A DNA stretch of 64,000 bases from Streptomyces shenzhenensis (GCF_021462265.1 NZ_JAJONF010000011.1:1-64000), one strand, 5' to 3'. Positions 39,055-48,109 are shown, counted from the first letter of the stretch. Made by a program: numbers and translations. The notes: generated from the letters alone by a model not told the origin.

Positions 39055-41721
39055 GTGGCCGCGAGGGACGACAGCGTACGGGAACCCGTCCCGTACGCCG
39101 ATCCGCTGGGCGAGCCGTTCCTGCGCACCCGGTTCGCCCTGCCGGCCAGGCCCGCCACCTTCGTGCGCAGGCCCCGCCTGACCGACCACCTCGACCAGGC
39201 CCTCGACACCCCGCTGACCCTGGTCAACGGCGCGGCCGGCGCGGGCAAGACGCTGCTCGTCGCCGACTGGGCGGCAGGACTCGGACCGCCGGTCGCCTGG
39301 CTCACCGGCGAGGCGGGGGACCGGCAGCCGGGCGTGTTCTGGGCCTATGCACTGCGGGCGCTGCACTCCGCGGGCGTCCCGCTGCCCGCTGGAGCGGGAC
39401 CCGGCCCCGGACCGGCGGGCCGGGTGGACCACCGGCTGCTGGTCTGCCTCGCCGCCGAGCTGAGCGGCCGCGACCGGCCGGTGGTCCTGGTGCTCGACGA
39501 GTTCCACCGGCTGACCACCCGGGAGAACGCCGAGCAACTGGAGTTCGTCCTGCACCACGCCGGAGACGGACTGCGGCTGGTCCTCGTCAGCCGGACCGAA
39601 CCACTGCTGCCCCTGCACCGCTACCGGGCGTCCGCGGCCGTCACCGAGATCAGGAACGACGAACTCGCCTTCACCCCCGAGGAGGCCGCCGACCTCCTGG
39701 CCCGGCACGGCCTGCGGCTGCCGGCACCGGCCACCCGCGCCCTGGTGGAGCGCACCGGGGGATGGGCCGCCGGGCTGCGGCTGAGCGCCCTCGCCGCCCG
39801 GCAGAGCGGCGACCCGGAGACGTACCTGAAGGAGTTCGAGGCCGGACGCAGCACCATCGCCGACTTCCTCCTCGCCGAGGTCCTCGGCACGCAGCCGGCC
39901 CCGACGCAGGACCTGCTGCTGCGCGTCAGCGTCCTGGACCGGTTCCGCCCCGAGCTGGCGGAGGCGCTGACGGGCCGCCCCGGTGCCGAGCCGATCCTGG
40001 CCGGTCTGTGCCGCCAGAACTCGTTCGTCGAGGACCTGGGCCACTCCTGGTACCGGCTGCACCCGCTGTTCGGGGAGATCCTGCGGGTGCATCTGCGGGC
40101 CCGTCTGCCGGGCCTCGAACCGGAACTGCACCGCCGCGCCGCACGGTGGCTGCGGGACTTCGGCGCGGTGCCGCAGGCGCTGACGCACGGCGCCGCCGCG
40201 GGCGACTGGGAGTTCACCGCCGGCGTGTTCGTCGGCGATCTGGCGATCGGCCAGCTCCTCACCGGCCTGCGCGCGGACCACCTCCGCGTGTTCTTCTCCG
40301 GGATGGATCCCCGGGCCACGGGCGCGGCGGCGGACCTGGTGAGGGCGGCCCGAGAGCTGTCCGAGCGTGATCTCGACCACGGCCTGGCCCACCTTCGCCA
40401 CGCCGAGGAGCAGCTTCCCGCGGGCCCCGCCGCCGACCCGAGCCGGCTGAGCTGCACGCTCCTCGAATGCCTGGCCGCCCGGCTGACCGGTGCCCCCGGC
40501 AGGGCCGAACAGGCGACGGCCACGGCCGCGCGACTGCGCCGTGAGGTGCCCGGCCACCTCTTGGCCAAGCACCCCGAACTCGCCGCCCTGCTGCTCACCC
40601 ATCTGGGCTCGGCACGGGTGTGGGCCGGGCGCTTCGACGCGGCGCGCGCCGTCCTGACCGAGGTGCTGGACGGCCCCGGCGGCGCCGCCACGGCACCGGC
40701 ACGGGAGGACTGCCTGGCCCATCTGGCACTGATCGACTACCTCGACGGCTGGGTCGGCAGGGCGGAGCGCGAGGCCTTGGCCGCGGCGGAGGCCCGCGGC
40801 GCCGGCGGGCGCCCGTTCCCCGGGGCCGGTCTCGGGCAGCTGGTGCTGGCCGCGGTGGCCGTCGACCGCGACGAACTGGAGCGGGCCCGGTCCCTGCTGG
40901 AGGAGGCGGCCGCCTGCGGTGCCGTCGGCGCCGACCCGGTGACCGAGGCGTGCCGGGCGCTGGCGACCGCCCGGCTGCTGCTGGCCCACGGTGACGCGCG
41001 GGCGGCCGCGAGCGCCGCGGCCCCGGCCGTCGCGGCCCTGACGACCGCGCCCTGGGCCGAGGCGCACGCGGCACTCACCGCCTCGGCCGTCCAGCTCGCC
41101 GAGGGCCGCCCCGACACGGCCGCCGGGATGCTGGACGCGATGCCCTGCTCCGGGGAGCCCCGGTACGCCGCGGAGGTGGCCTGGGTCCGCCTCGCCGCCG
41201 GCCGTCGCGCGGAGGCCGTCGAGACCGCCGAGCGGCTGTGCGGGAGCGACCTGACCGGCCCCGGGGTCACCGTCCGGGCCACGCTGGTACGGGCCCGCGC
41301 CGCGGCCGAGGCGGGGGACACCACCGCAGCGGCCAAGCTGCTCGCCCGGGCCCTGCTGGACGCCCGCCCGGACCGGCTGCGGCGCCCGTTCCTGGACGCG
41401 GGGCCCGGCGTCCGGAGTCTCCTGGAGGCCCCCTACCTGCACGGCCTGGCCGCCGGGTGGCTGCACGGCGGCGCCCGTGCGCCGCACGACGGCCCGGGAA
41501 CCGGCACCGGACCCCCGGCACTGGTCGTCGAGGAGCTCAGCGGACGCGAGCGTGAGGTGCTGGCCCGGCTGGCGCAGCTGATGTCCACACAAGAGATGGC
41601 CGCCGATCTGTTCATCTCCGTGAACACGGTGAAGACGCACCTCAAGAGCGTGTACCGGAAACTCGGCGTGAACCGGCGTGGTGACGCGGTGCGCCGGGCC
41701 CGGGAGCGCGGACTGCTGTGA
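39055..41721 (+). CDS. large ATP-binding LuxR (MalT/LAL-type) regulator
   Basis: 888 residues. An N-terminal STAND ATPase: Walker A NGAAGAGKTLL, Walker B VVLVLDEFHRL, then VSRTEPLLPLHRYRA and the winged-helix part FTPEEAADLLARHG. A long all-helical TPR-like middle (about 330-800) follows, then a C-terminal LuxR HTH with LSGREREVLARLAQLMSTQE then MAADLFISVNTVKTHLKSVY. The GTG at 39055 is chosen because GGGAGG lies eight bases before it; GTG 39046 overlaps that site. Members are inducer-activated regulators of sugar or stress genes. The small genes downstream (41.98-43.66 kb) are candidate targets. Confidence 0.88.
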   Translation: MAARDDSVREPVPYADPLGEPFLRTRFALPARPATFVRRPRLTDHLDQALDTPLTLVNGAAGAGKTLLVADWAAGLGPPVAWLTGEAGDRQPGVFWAYALRALHSAGVPLPAGAGPGPGPAGRVDHRLLVCLAAELSGRDRPVVLVLDEFHRLTTRENAEQLEFVLHHAGDGLRLVLVSRTEPLLPLHRYRASAAVTEIRNDELAFTPEEAADLLARHGLRLPAPATRALVERTGGWAAGLRLSALAARQSGDPETYLKEFEAGRSTIADFLLAEVLGTQPAPTQDLLLRVSVLDRFRPELAEALTGRPGAEPILAGLCRQNSFVEDLGHSWYRLHPLFGEILRVHLRARLPGLEPELHRRAARWLRDFGAVPQALTHGAAAGDWEFTAGVFVGDLAIGQLLTGLRADHLRVFFSGMDPRATGAAADLVRAARELSERDLDHGLAHLRHAEEQLPAGPAADPSRLSCTLLECLAARLTGAPGRAEQATATAARLRREVPGHLLAKHPELAALLLTHLGSARVWAGRFDAARAVLTEVLDGPGGAATAPAREDCLAHLALIDYLDGWVGRAEREALAAAEARGAGGRPFPGAGLGQLVLAAVAVDRDELERARSLLEEAAACGAVGADPVTEACRALATARLLLAHGDARAAASAAAPAVAALTTAPWAEAHAALTASAVQLAEGRPDTAAGMLDAMPCSGEPRYAAEVAWVRLAAGRRAEAVETAERLCGSDLTGPGVTVRATLVRARAAAEAGDTTAAAKLLARALLDARPDRLRRPFLDAGPGVRSLLEAPYLHGLAAGWLHGGARAPHDGPGTGTGPPALVVEELSGREREVLARLAQLMSTQEMAADLFISVNTVKTHLKSVYRKLGVNRRGDAVRRARERGLL

Positions 41722-41977
41722 GCCCGATGCGGCCCGGCCCGCCGCGAGCGGTCCTCCGGGGGGCGCCGCGCCGGCTGTTGTCCCGGACGCGACGCGGTGA
41801 GCACGCGCGGGCCCCCCGACGCCCACGGCCGGCGCGGCGCCCGCGCCCGCAACCGGTGACACTGAGCTTGCTCTCGGACATGGGGCGAGACTCACCTGCG
41901 CCGGGTGAGGCCGGCGGCCGCCGTACGGCGCAGGATCGCGAGGTAGACCGCAGCACGCCGGCGGCGGGAGACGGCTC

Positions 41978-42181
41978 ATGCACTGCGAGATCCGCGTCGA
42001 AGGGACCATGTCGGACATGCTCACGCGGGCCTTCCCTGAGCTGGAGCATGTGACGATGTCCGGCCAGACGGTCCTGTTCGGTCCCCTCATCGACGAGGCA
42101 CAGCTCTACGGCCTGCTGGACCGCTGTCTGTCCCTGGGACTGCGGGTGGTGGAGATGCGGCGGCTGCCCGAACCGGGGTGA
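41978..42181 (+). CDS. small conserved hypothetical protein
   Basis: 67 residues: MHCEIRVEGTMSDMLTRAFP, ELEHVTMSGQTVLFGPLIDE, AQLYGLLDRCLSLGLRVVEM, RRLPEPG. The alternating strand/helix pattern suggests a complete ferredoxin-like or ACT-like small fold. I recall similar proteins next to LuxR/SHOCT genes in Streptomyces but know no function. It lies 256 bases after the LuxR gene. Confidence 0.65.
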   Translation: MHCEIRVEGTMSDMLTRAFPELEHVTMSGQTVLFGPLIDEAQLYGLLDRCLSLGLRVVEMRRLPEPG

Positions 42182-42706
42182 CCGCGGCCGGGTCCACGGT
42201 GTCCGGCCGGGCGATGCCCTGCCAGTCCCGCGGTCGGCGCCTCGGCGAAGCCGGCCGCCGGCCTTTTGACGTCCCGCTCGAACGGCCCCGTGAGGGGCTC
42301 GTCGACGTCGTCGTCGATGTCGACGACCAGATGCGGTTCGGGTGTGGGCCTGTACGGTGCCTCTCCCGCCCCGGCGCCCGGGAACGCCGGGGGATCACCC
42401 GCCGTGGGTGACCCGCGACCCGGGCCGGCCGCGCCGGCGCGGCCCTCGCACAAGGGGGAGCGGTGGCGGTGACCACCTCGACCGAGTCCCCGCCCGCCCG
42501 CGGCCCCCGCTCGGCGGCAGGTCATCCGGTCCCGGAGGGGGTACCGCCTGGTGACGCGTCGCTGGTCACGAACTGAACCCCGGCCGCCGCGGCTACCGCG
42601 CCGCGCACGATCACCCGCACCGGGTGAGGAACCCCGGCGTCCGACGTGCGCACGCTGGTACGGCAGGGCCCGGCCGACCGGCCGGCGCCGTGGACGGAGG
42701 ACGTAC
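42182..42706. other. no gene seen
   Basis: About 525 bases between the 67-residue protein and the SHOCT protein. Several frames are open because of the GC content, but none shows a recognisable domain or convincing start. An AGAACCGTG-type promoter was not found by eye. Confidence 0.4.
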
Positions 42707-43177
42707 ATGAGTGCGCAGACCTACCTCGCATACGACTATCCGCTGCTGAGCGCCTTCTGGACGATGTTGTGGCTCTTCCTGTGGATCATGTGGCTCGTCC
42801 TGCTCTTCCGGGTCATCGTGGACATCTTCCGCGACGACTCGATGGGCGGCTGGGCCAAGGCCGGCTGGCTGGCCCTCTGCATCGTGGTCCCCTTCCTGGG
42901 CGTCCTCCTCTACGTGATCGCCCGCGGGAAGGGCATGGGGCAGCGGGAGATCACCCAGGCCCGCGACCAGCAGAAGGCGTTCGAGGCGTACATCCGGCAG
43001 ACCGCCCAGAGCGGCACCGGGCAGCCCAGCAGCGTGGACGAACTGGCCAGGCTCTCCGAGATGAAGTCCCGCGGTGACATCTCTGACGAGGAGTTCCGCA
43101 GGGCCAAGGCAATGGTCCTGGGCAACCACCCGCCGGCCGAGCGCTCCGGCTCGGTGCCCACCGCCCACGGGCGCTGA
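42707..43177 (+). CDS. SHOCT-domain membrane protein
   Basis: 156 residues. Two membrane segments (about 13-36, FWTMLWLFLWIMWLVLLFRV; about 47-66, GWLALCIVVPFLGVLLYVIA) form a phospholipase_D-nuclease-N-like pair. A cytoplasmic helix (REITQARDQQKAFEAYIRQT) and a C-terminal SHOCT motif follow: SVDELARLSEMKSRGDISDE then EFRRAKAMVLG. SHOCT proteins are small, often stress-related oligomerising proteins. Followed after 33 bases by the DUF7144 gene, probably one operon. Confidence 0.85.
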   Translation: MSAQTYLAYDYPLLSAFWTMLWLFLWIMWLVLLFRVIVDIFRDDSMGGWAKAGWLALCIVVPFLGVLLYVIARGKGMGQREITQARDQQKAFEAYIRQTAQSGTGQPSSVDELARLSEMKSRGDISDEEFRRAKAMVLGNHPPAERSGSVPTAHGR

Positions 43178-43210
43178 GCACCCCCTCCGAGAACGAATCG
43201 AGGCAGCCGT

Positions 43211-43660
43211 ATGACCGCGACACATCCCGCGCGCCCCCCGCACCAGCACACCGCCAAGATGGCGTGGGCCGGAGGACTGACCGCCTTCGCTGCCGTCATG
43301 CTCATGATCGCCGGACTGCTCGCGGTGTTCCGGGGCATCATGGCGATCGCCCAGGACGACGTCTTCGTCACGACCCCCAACTACGTGTTCAAGTTCGACC
43401 TCACCAGCTGGGGCTGGATCCACCTGGTCCTGGGCGTGATCGCCGTGGCCGTGAGCGTCGGCCTCTTCCAGCCGGCCGCGTGGGCACGCGGCGCCGGTGT
43501 GGCCATCGCGGCGTTGGTGATCATCGCCAACTTCCTGTCCCTGCCGTACTACCCCGTGTGGTCCGTCGTGATGATCGCGCTGTCCGGATTCATCATCTGG
43601 GCGCTGTGCGTGGTGCGCGGCGACGACTCGGCGGACACCGCGGACACGCGCGTGGGCTGA
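43211..43660 (+). CDS. DUF7144-family four-helix membrane protein
   Basis: 149 residues with four membrane segments: GGLTAFAAVMLMIAGLLAVF, GWIHLVLGVIAVAVSVGLF, AGVAIAALVIIANFLSLPYY, WSVVMIALSGFIIWALCVV. The loop QDDVFVTTPNYVFKFDLTSW is characteristic of the DUF7144 (vitamin-K-epoxide-like topology) proteins. Function unknown. Probably cotranscribed with the SHOCT protein. Confidence 0.75.
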   Translation: MTATHPARPPHQHTAKMAWAGGLTAFAAVMLMIAGLLAVFRGIMAIAQDDVFVTTPNYVFKFDLTSWGWIHLVLGVIAVAVSVGLFQPAAWARGAGVAIAALVIIANFLSLPYYPVWSVVMIALSGFIIWALCVVRGDDSADTADTRVG

Positions 43661-43702
43661 CGGCGGCGGCCACGTCGTTCAGCGTGACCCTCCCGGGCCC
43701 GT

Positions 43703-44623
43703 TCATCGTCCGGCCCCGGTGCCCGCACGCGGTCGTCCGGTCCCGGTGGCGCCGGAGGGGACCAGATGGGCCTCCGCCGCGCGGCGGAACGCCGGGAACA
43801 GCGGATGCCGGTCACCGGTCCGGGTGGCGAGGACCACCTGGAGGGGGTCCGCGTCCTCGATCGGGACGACGACGATGTCCGGCCGCAGGTTGCCGCCGAA
43901 CCCCGCCGGCGCCAGGGACACCACCTCACCGCTCGCGACCAGTTCCAGCTTGTCCTCCAGTGTCTCCACCACGGCGCCGAGGTTGGTGTGGCCGGGAGGA
44001 TTCGCGCCGATCCGGTCGGAGCCGGTGAAACGGGGGAGCGGCTCGTCGGCGAAGTCGGCGAGGGTGACCGACTCCCTGCCGGCCAGCCGGTGGCCGAGCG
44101 GCACCAGGAGGACGCGCGGCTCGTCGTAGAGGGCCGTGATGTCCAGGCCGTCGGCGCAGAACAGGAAGCGGGTCACCACCACGTCGACCCGGTGGTCCCG
44201 TAGCGCGGACCGCGGTTCGTTCCAGTCCACGTGCAGGGTGCGGACGTCGGCCTCCGGGTGGCGGTGGCGCAGCTCGCGTACGGCCGGGGTGACGATCTGG
44301 TGGGTGGTGTACCCGACGGTGAACGGGCCGTGCGCGGCGGCCGAACGGGCGCTGGCGGCGGCCCTGGCCGCACTCCGCAGCAGCTCCCTGGCCTGCGGCA
44401 GAAAGGCCTCCCCGGCCTCGGTGAGCCGGGTGCCGCGCGGCGTGCGGTCGAGCAGCCGCACCCCCAACTCCCGCTCCAGGCGCCGGATCTGACGGCTCAA
44501 CGACGGCTGTGCGAGATGCAGTGCGTCGGCCGCACGGCCGAAGTGCAGCTCCTCGGCGACCACGGTGAAGTAGCGAACCAGGCGCAGCTCCAGGTCCACC
44601 GGCGGTACGAAGGAATCGGGCAC
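43703..44623 (-). CDS. LysR-family transcriptional regulator
   Basis: 306 residues. The N-terminal HTH (about 10-70): RLVRYFTVVAEELHFGRAAD then ALHLAQPSLSRQIRRLEREL. The C-terminal periplasmic-binding-like effector domain is at about 95-290. It is divergently arranged with an SDR-type epimerase gene 171 bases away, across a 20-bp perfect palindrome, a standard LysR/target layout. Confidence 0.88.
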   Translation of the reverse strand: MPDSFVPPVDLELRLVRYFTVVAEELHFGRAADALHLAQPSLSRQIRRLERELGVRLLDRTPRGTRLTEAGEAFLPQARELLRSAARAAASARSAAAHGPFTVGYTTHQIVTPAVRELRHRHPEADVRTLHVDWNEPRSALRDHRVDVVVTRFLFCADGLDITALYDEPRVLLVPLGHRLAGRESVTLADFADEPLPRFTGSDRIGANPPGHTNLGAVVETLEDKLELVASGEVVSLAPAGFGGNLRPDIVVVPIEDADPLQVVLATRTGDRHPLFPAFRRAAEAHLVPSGATGTGRPRAGTGAGR

Positions 44624-44676
44624 CCGTCGACTCTACTCCCGGCGCCTGCTCCAGCCGCCTGCTCCCACCGTCGTGA

Positions 44677-44696
44677 GCTGCGGTCATGACCGCAGC
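44677..44696. promoter_or_regulatory. 20-bp perfect palindrome in LysR/SDR divergent promoter
   Basis: GCTGCGGTCATGACCGCAGC is fully self-complementary, 54 bases upstream of the LysR start and 98 upstream of the SDR start. It is a strong candidate operator for the LysR protein. Confidence 0.6.
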
Positions 44697-44794
44697 GGCA
44701 TCACCGGGTGCGGAACAGGTCTTGGACCCGGGCGACGGGCCGGGCGCACGCTGAAGTCATCCCAGCAGCAGCACTCTCCGTGAGGTGATTTGTC

Positions 44795-45685
44795 ATGCGT
44801 GTGTTCGTCACCGGCGCCACCGGGTTCATCGGCAGCGCGGTCGTCCGCGAACTGCTCGGCGCCGGCCACCAGGTGCTCGGCCTCGCGCGCTCGGACGCGG
44901 CCGAGGCGGCCCTGAAGGAGGTGGGAGCGGAGGCGCACCGCGGCGACCTGAACGACGTCGACGGCCTGCGGGTCGCGGCGGACGCGACGGACGGGGTGGT
45001 CCACACGGGCTTCGTCCACGACTTCTCCGACCTGCACGGCGCGCTGCGCACCGAACTCGCGGCCCTGGCCGCCTTCGGCGACGCCCTCGCCGGCTCCGGC
45101 CGCCCCCTCGTCATCAGCTCCGTGACCGGCCTGCTCACCCCCGGCCGCCTCGGCACCGAGACCGACGGCCCCGACCCGGCGGCGCCCGGCGCCCACCGGG
45201 CCGAGTCGGAGCGGGCCGCCCTGGCCCTGGCCGACCGCGGGGTACGGGTCTCGGCGATCCGGCTCCCCGCCGTGCACGGGGCCGGCGACCACGCCTTCGT
45301 CCCGGCCCTCATCGGGATCGCCCGGGACAAGGGCGTCGCCGCCTACCTGGGCGACGGCACCAACCGCTGGTCGGCCGTGCACCGCTTCGACGCGGCCACC
45401 CTCTACCGCAAGGCCCTGGAGACGGCCCCGGCCGGTGCCGTGCTCCACGCGGCCGCCGAGGAAGGCGTCCCGCTGCGCGGCATCACCGAGATCATCGGCC
45501 GCCGGCTCGACGTGCCGGTCATGTCCCTCGCACCGGAGGAGGCCGCCGGCCACTTCGGCTGGCTCGCGGCCTTCGTCGGCAACGACAACCCGACGTCCGG
45601 CGCCGCGACCCGCGAGCGGTACGACTGGCAGCCCGCACAGCCGGGACTGCTGGCCGACCTCGACCAGGACCACTACTTCGCCTGA
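44795..45685 (+). CDS. NAD-dependent epimerase/dehydratase (extended SDR)
   Basis: 296 residues. MRVFVTGATGFIGSAVVREL holds the GxxGxxG nucleotide motif. The usual YxxxK motif is not evident: the corresponding region reads GAHRAESERAALALADRGVR. This resembles the atypical SDR5 'NAD-dependent epimerase' proteins often paired with LysR or TetR regulators. Substrate unknown. It is followed by the minisatellite block. Confidence 0.8.
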   Translation: MRVFVTGATGFIGSAVVRELLGAGHQVLGLARSDAAEAALKEVGAEAHRGDLNDVDGLRVAADATDGVVHTGFVHDFSDLHGALRTELAALAAFGDALAGSGRPLVISSVTGLLTPGRLGTETDGPDPAAPGAHRAESERAALALADRGVRVSAIRLPAVHGAGDHAFVPALIGIARDKGVAAYLGDGTNRWSAVHRFDAATLYRKALETAPAGAVLHAAAEEGVPLRGITEIIGRRLDVPVMSLAPEEAAGHFGWLAAFVGNDNPTSGAATRERYDWQPAQPGLLADLDQDHYFA

Positions 45686-45697
45686 CGGCCGTAGCAC

Positions 45698-46046
45698 CTC
45701 GGGGTCCTCCGGTCCTCGGAGTCCTTGGATTCTCCGGTCCTCGGGGTCCTCGGGGTCCTCGGGGTCCTCGGGTCCTCCGGGGTCTGGGGTTCTCCAGGCC
45801 TCCAGGCCTCCAGGCCTCCAGGCCTCCAGGCCTCCGGAGTCTGGGGTTCTCCGGGCCTCCGGGCCTCCGGGCCTCCGGCCCTCCGGGGTCTGGGGTTCTC
45901 CGGGTCTCCGGGCCCCCGGGCGTCCGGGCCCCCGGGTCTCCGGGCCCCCGGGCGTCCGGGCCCCCGGGTCTCCGGGCCCCCGGGCGTCCGGGCCCCCGGG
46001 TCTCCGGGCCCCCGGTCCTCCGGGGCCTCGGCGGTCCTCGGGGTCC
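45698..46046. repeat. minisatellite block (9-, 8- and 16-bp tandem repeats)
   Basis: About 350 bases of nested tandem repeats. A 9-bp unit GGTCCTCGG (45710-45775) comes first, then five copies of the 8-bp TCCAGGCC (about 45793-45833), then three of TCCGGGCC (about 45850-45874). Last are about seven copies of a 16-bp unit TCTCCGGGCCCCCGGG alternating with CGTCCGGGCCCCCGGG (45905-46015). Open frames run through it in several phases with a collagen-like GPPG composition; this is a composition effect and not a gene. It separates the SDR gene from the alkylation-repair operon. Confidence 0.85.
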
Positions 46047-46116
46047 CGAAGGTCAGGGCACCTTCGTGTCGGATTTCCGCCAGCACCGGCCACGTCCGGT
46101 GGCCGATGCTGGACCC

Positions 46117-47598
46117 ATGCAGAAAGGGATGCACCTCGACCGGGAGCACTGCGTACGGGCCGTGCAGTCGAAGGACGCGCGGTTCGACGGCTGGTTCTTC
46201 ACCGCCGTCCTGACCACCCGCATCTACTGCCGGCCCAGCTGCCCGGTGGTACCGCCCAAACCCGGGAACATGACGTTCTACCCGAGCGCGGCCGCCTGTC
46301 AGCAGGCCGGGTTCCGGGCCTGCAAGCGCTGCCGTCCCGACACCAGCCCCGGTTCCCCGGAGTGGAACCAGCGCGCCGACCTGGTCGCCCGCGCCATGCG
46401 GCTGATCGCCGACGGGGTCGTGGACCGCGAGGGCGTGCCCGGCCTCGCCGCCCGCCTCGGCTACAGCCCCCGGCAGGTCGAGCGCCAGCTGCTCGCCGAA
46501 CTCGGCGCCGGCCCGCTGGCCCTCGCCCGCGCCCAACGCGCCCAGACCGCCCGCCTGTTGATCGAGACGACCCCGCTGCCGATGGCGGAGATCGCCTTCG
46601 CGGCCGGCTTCTCCTCGATCCGTGCCTTCAACGACACCGTCCGCGAGGTCTTCGCCCTGTCCCCGAGCGACCTGCGCGCCAGGGCCCCGAAGAAGAGCAC
46701 CTCGAACACCCCCGGAACGCTGTCCCTCCGGCTGCCCTTCCGCGCCCCCCTCAACCCCGACAACCTCTTCGGCCACCTCGCGGCCACCGCCGTACCCGGC
46801 GTCGAGGAGTGGCGGGACGGTGCCTACCGGCGGACCCTGCGGCTGCCGTACGGCCACGGTGTCGCCGCCCTCGCCCCGAAGCCCGACCACATCGCCTGCC
46901 GGCTCACCCTCAGCGACCTGCGGGACCTGCCCGTCGCCATCAGCCGCTGCCGGCGGCTGCTCGACCTGGACGCCGATCCGGTCGCCGTCGACGAGCAGCT
47001 GCGCACGGACCCCTTCCTGGCGCCGCTGGTCGACAAGGCGCCGGGGCGCCGGGTGCCGCGCACGGCCGACGAGGCGGAGTTCGCCGTCCGGGCCGTGCTC
47101 GGCCAGCAGGTCTCCACGGCCGCCGCCCGCACCCACGCGGCCCGCCTGGTGAGGGCCCACGGCACCCCGGTGGACGACCCCGAGGGCGGTCTCACCCACC
47201 TCTTCCCGTCCCCCGAGGCGCTCGCGGACGTGCCCCCGGAGTCGCTGGCGATGCCCCGCACCCGCCGCACCACCTTCACCACGCTGGTCGGTCAACTGGC
47301 CGACGGCACCCTCCACCTGGGTGTCGAGAGCGACTGGGCCGAGACGCGCGCCCAGCTCCTCGCCCTCCCCGGTTTCGGCCCCTGGACCGTCGACGTCATC
47401 GCCATGCGGGCCCTCGGCGACCCGGACGCCTTCCTCCCCACCGACCTCGGAATCCGGCGCGCCGCCCAGGAATTGGGCCTGCCCGGCACCCCGGCCGCCC
47501 TCACCGCACGCGCGGCCGCCTGGCGCCCCTGGCGGGCCTACGCCGTGCAGTACCTGTGGGCGACCGACAGCCACCCGATCAACTTCCTGCCCGTATAG
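46117..47598 (+). CDS. alkA: AdaA-AlkA fusion: methyl-sensing regulator / DNA-3-methyladenine glycosylase II
   Basis: 493 residues. The N-terminal Ada Zn domain (about 1-78) has Cys38, Cys42, Cys69, Cys72 in YCRPSCP and RACKRCRPD; Cys38 is the expected methyl-phosphotriester acceptor. An AraC-type HTH follows (about 85-185, LAARLGYSPRQVERQLLAEL). The AlkA N domain (about 200-290) and HhH glycosylase core come last, with LPGFGPWTVDVIAMRALGDP and catalytic Asp443 in FLPTDLG. It senses alkyl damage, presumably activates its operon, and excises alkylated bases. The start is uncertain (ATG 46117 or 46129; no clear ribosome site). Ogt follows after 19 bases. Confidence 0.9.
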   Translation: MQKGMHLDREHCVRAVQSKDARFDGWFFTAVLTTRIYCRPSCPVVPPKPGNMTFYPSAAACQQAGFRACKRCRPDTSPGSPEWNQRADLVARAMRLIADGVVDREGVPGLAARLGYSPRQVERQLLAELGAGPLALARAQRAQTARLLIETTPLPMAEIAFAAGFSSIRAFNDTVREVFALSPSDLRARAPKKSTSNTPGTLSLRLPFRAPLNPDNLFGHLAATAVPGVEEWRDGAYRRTLRLPYGHGVAALAPKPDHIACRLTLSDLRDLPVAISRCRRLLDLDADPVAVDEQLRTDPFLAPLVDKAPGRRVPRTADEAEFAVRAVLGQQVSTAAARTHAARLVRAHGTPVDDPEGGLTHLFPSPEALADVPPESLAMPRTRRTTFTTLVGQLADGTLHLGVESDWAETRAQLLALPGFGPWTVDVIAMRALGDPDAFLPTDLGIRRAAQELGLPGTPAALTARAAAWRPWRAYAVQYLWATDSHPINFLPV

Positions 47599-47617
47599 TC
47601 ATTTCGAGGACCACGCC

Positions 47618-48103
47618 ATGATGAAGAACCACACCGTGACCGACAGCCCCTACGGCCCCCTCACCCTGGTCGCCGAGAACGGCGCCCTCTGCGGTCTCTA
47701 CATGGCGGACCAGCGCCACCGCCCGCCCGAGGAGACCTTCGGCGACCGCGACGACGATCTCTTCGCCGAGGCCGAGGAGCAGCTGACCGCCTACTTCGAG
47801 GGCCAGTTGAAGGAGTTCACCCTCGAACTGCGCCTGAACGGCACCCCGTTCCAGCGCAGCGTCTGGCGACAGCTCTCCCTGATCCCCTACGGAGAGACCC
47901 GCTCCTACGGCGAACTGGCCGAAGCCCTGGGCAATCCCAAGGCCTCCCGCGCGGTCGGCCTGGCCAACGGCCGCAACCCCATCGGCATCATCGTCCCCTG
48001 TCACCGCGTGATCGGCGCCAACGGCAGCCTCACCGGCTACGGCGGCGGCCTGCCCCGCAAGCAGCGCCTGCTGGACTTCGAGCGGGGTGCGGGGCTCTTC
48101 TGA
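47618..48103 (+). CDS. ogt: methylated-DNA--protein-cysteine S-methyltransferase
   Basis: 161 residues. The MGMT domain has an HTH with YGETRSYGELAEALGNPKAS and the acceptor Cys128 in GIIVPCHRVIGANGSLTGYG. It transfers the methyl group from O6-methylguanine or O4-methylthymine to itself. It is the second gene of the alkylation-response operon after the AdaA-AlkA fusion (19-base gap). Starts at 47618 and 47621 (MM) are both possible. Confidence 0.93.
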   Translation: MMKNHTVTDSPYGPLTLVAENGALCGLYMADQRHRPPEETFGDRDDDLFAEAEEQLTAYFEGQLKEFTLELRLNGTPFQRSVWRQLSLIPYGETRSYGELAEALGNPKASRAVGLANGRNPIGIIVPCHRVIGANGSLTGYGGGLPRKQRLLDFERGAGLF

Positions 48104-48109
48104 CCGGAC

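Noticed and set aside
38821..42090. A 1089-residue minus-strand open frame
   Set aside because: It is antisense to the LuxR-type regulator and has no recognisable motif.
45725..46213. Collagen-like protein encoded by the minisatellite
   Set aside because: The 8- and 16-bp units are not multiples of three, so each repeat changes phase; several frames stay open only because of GC content. No ribosome site is seen.
44785..47598. Continuous plus-strand frame that would fuse SDR region, minisatellite and AlkA into a 937-residue protein
   Set aside because: Over the SDR gene it is out of phase with the true frame, and across the repeats it is GPPG-type composition noise. Homology of AdaA-AlkA begins only near 46117.
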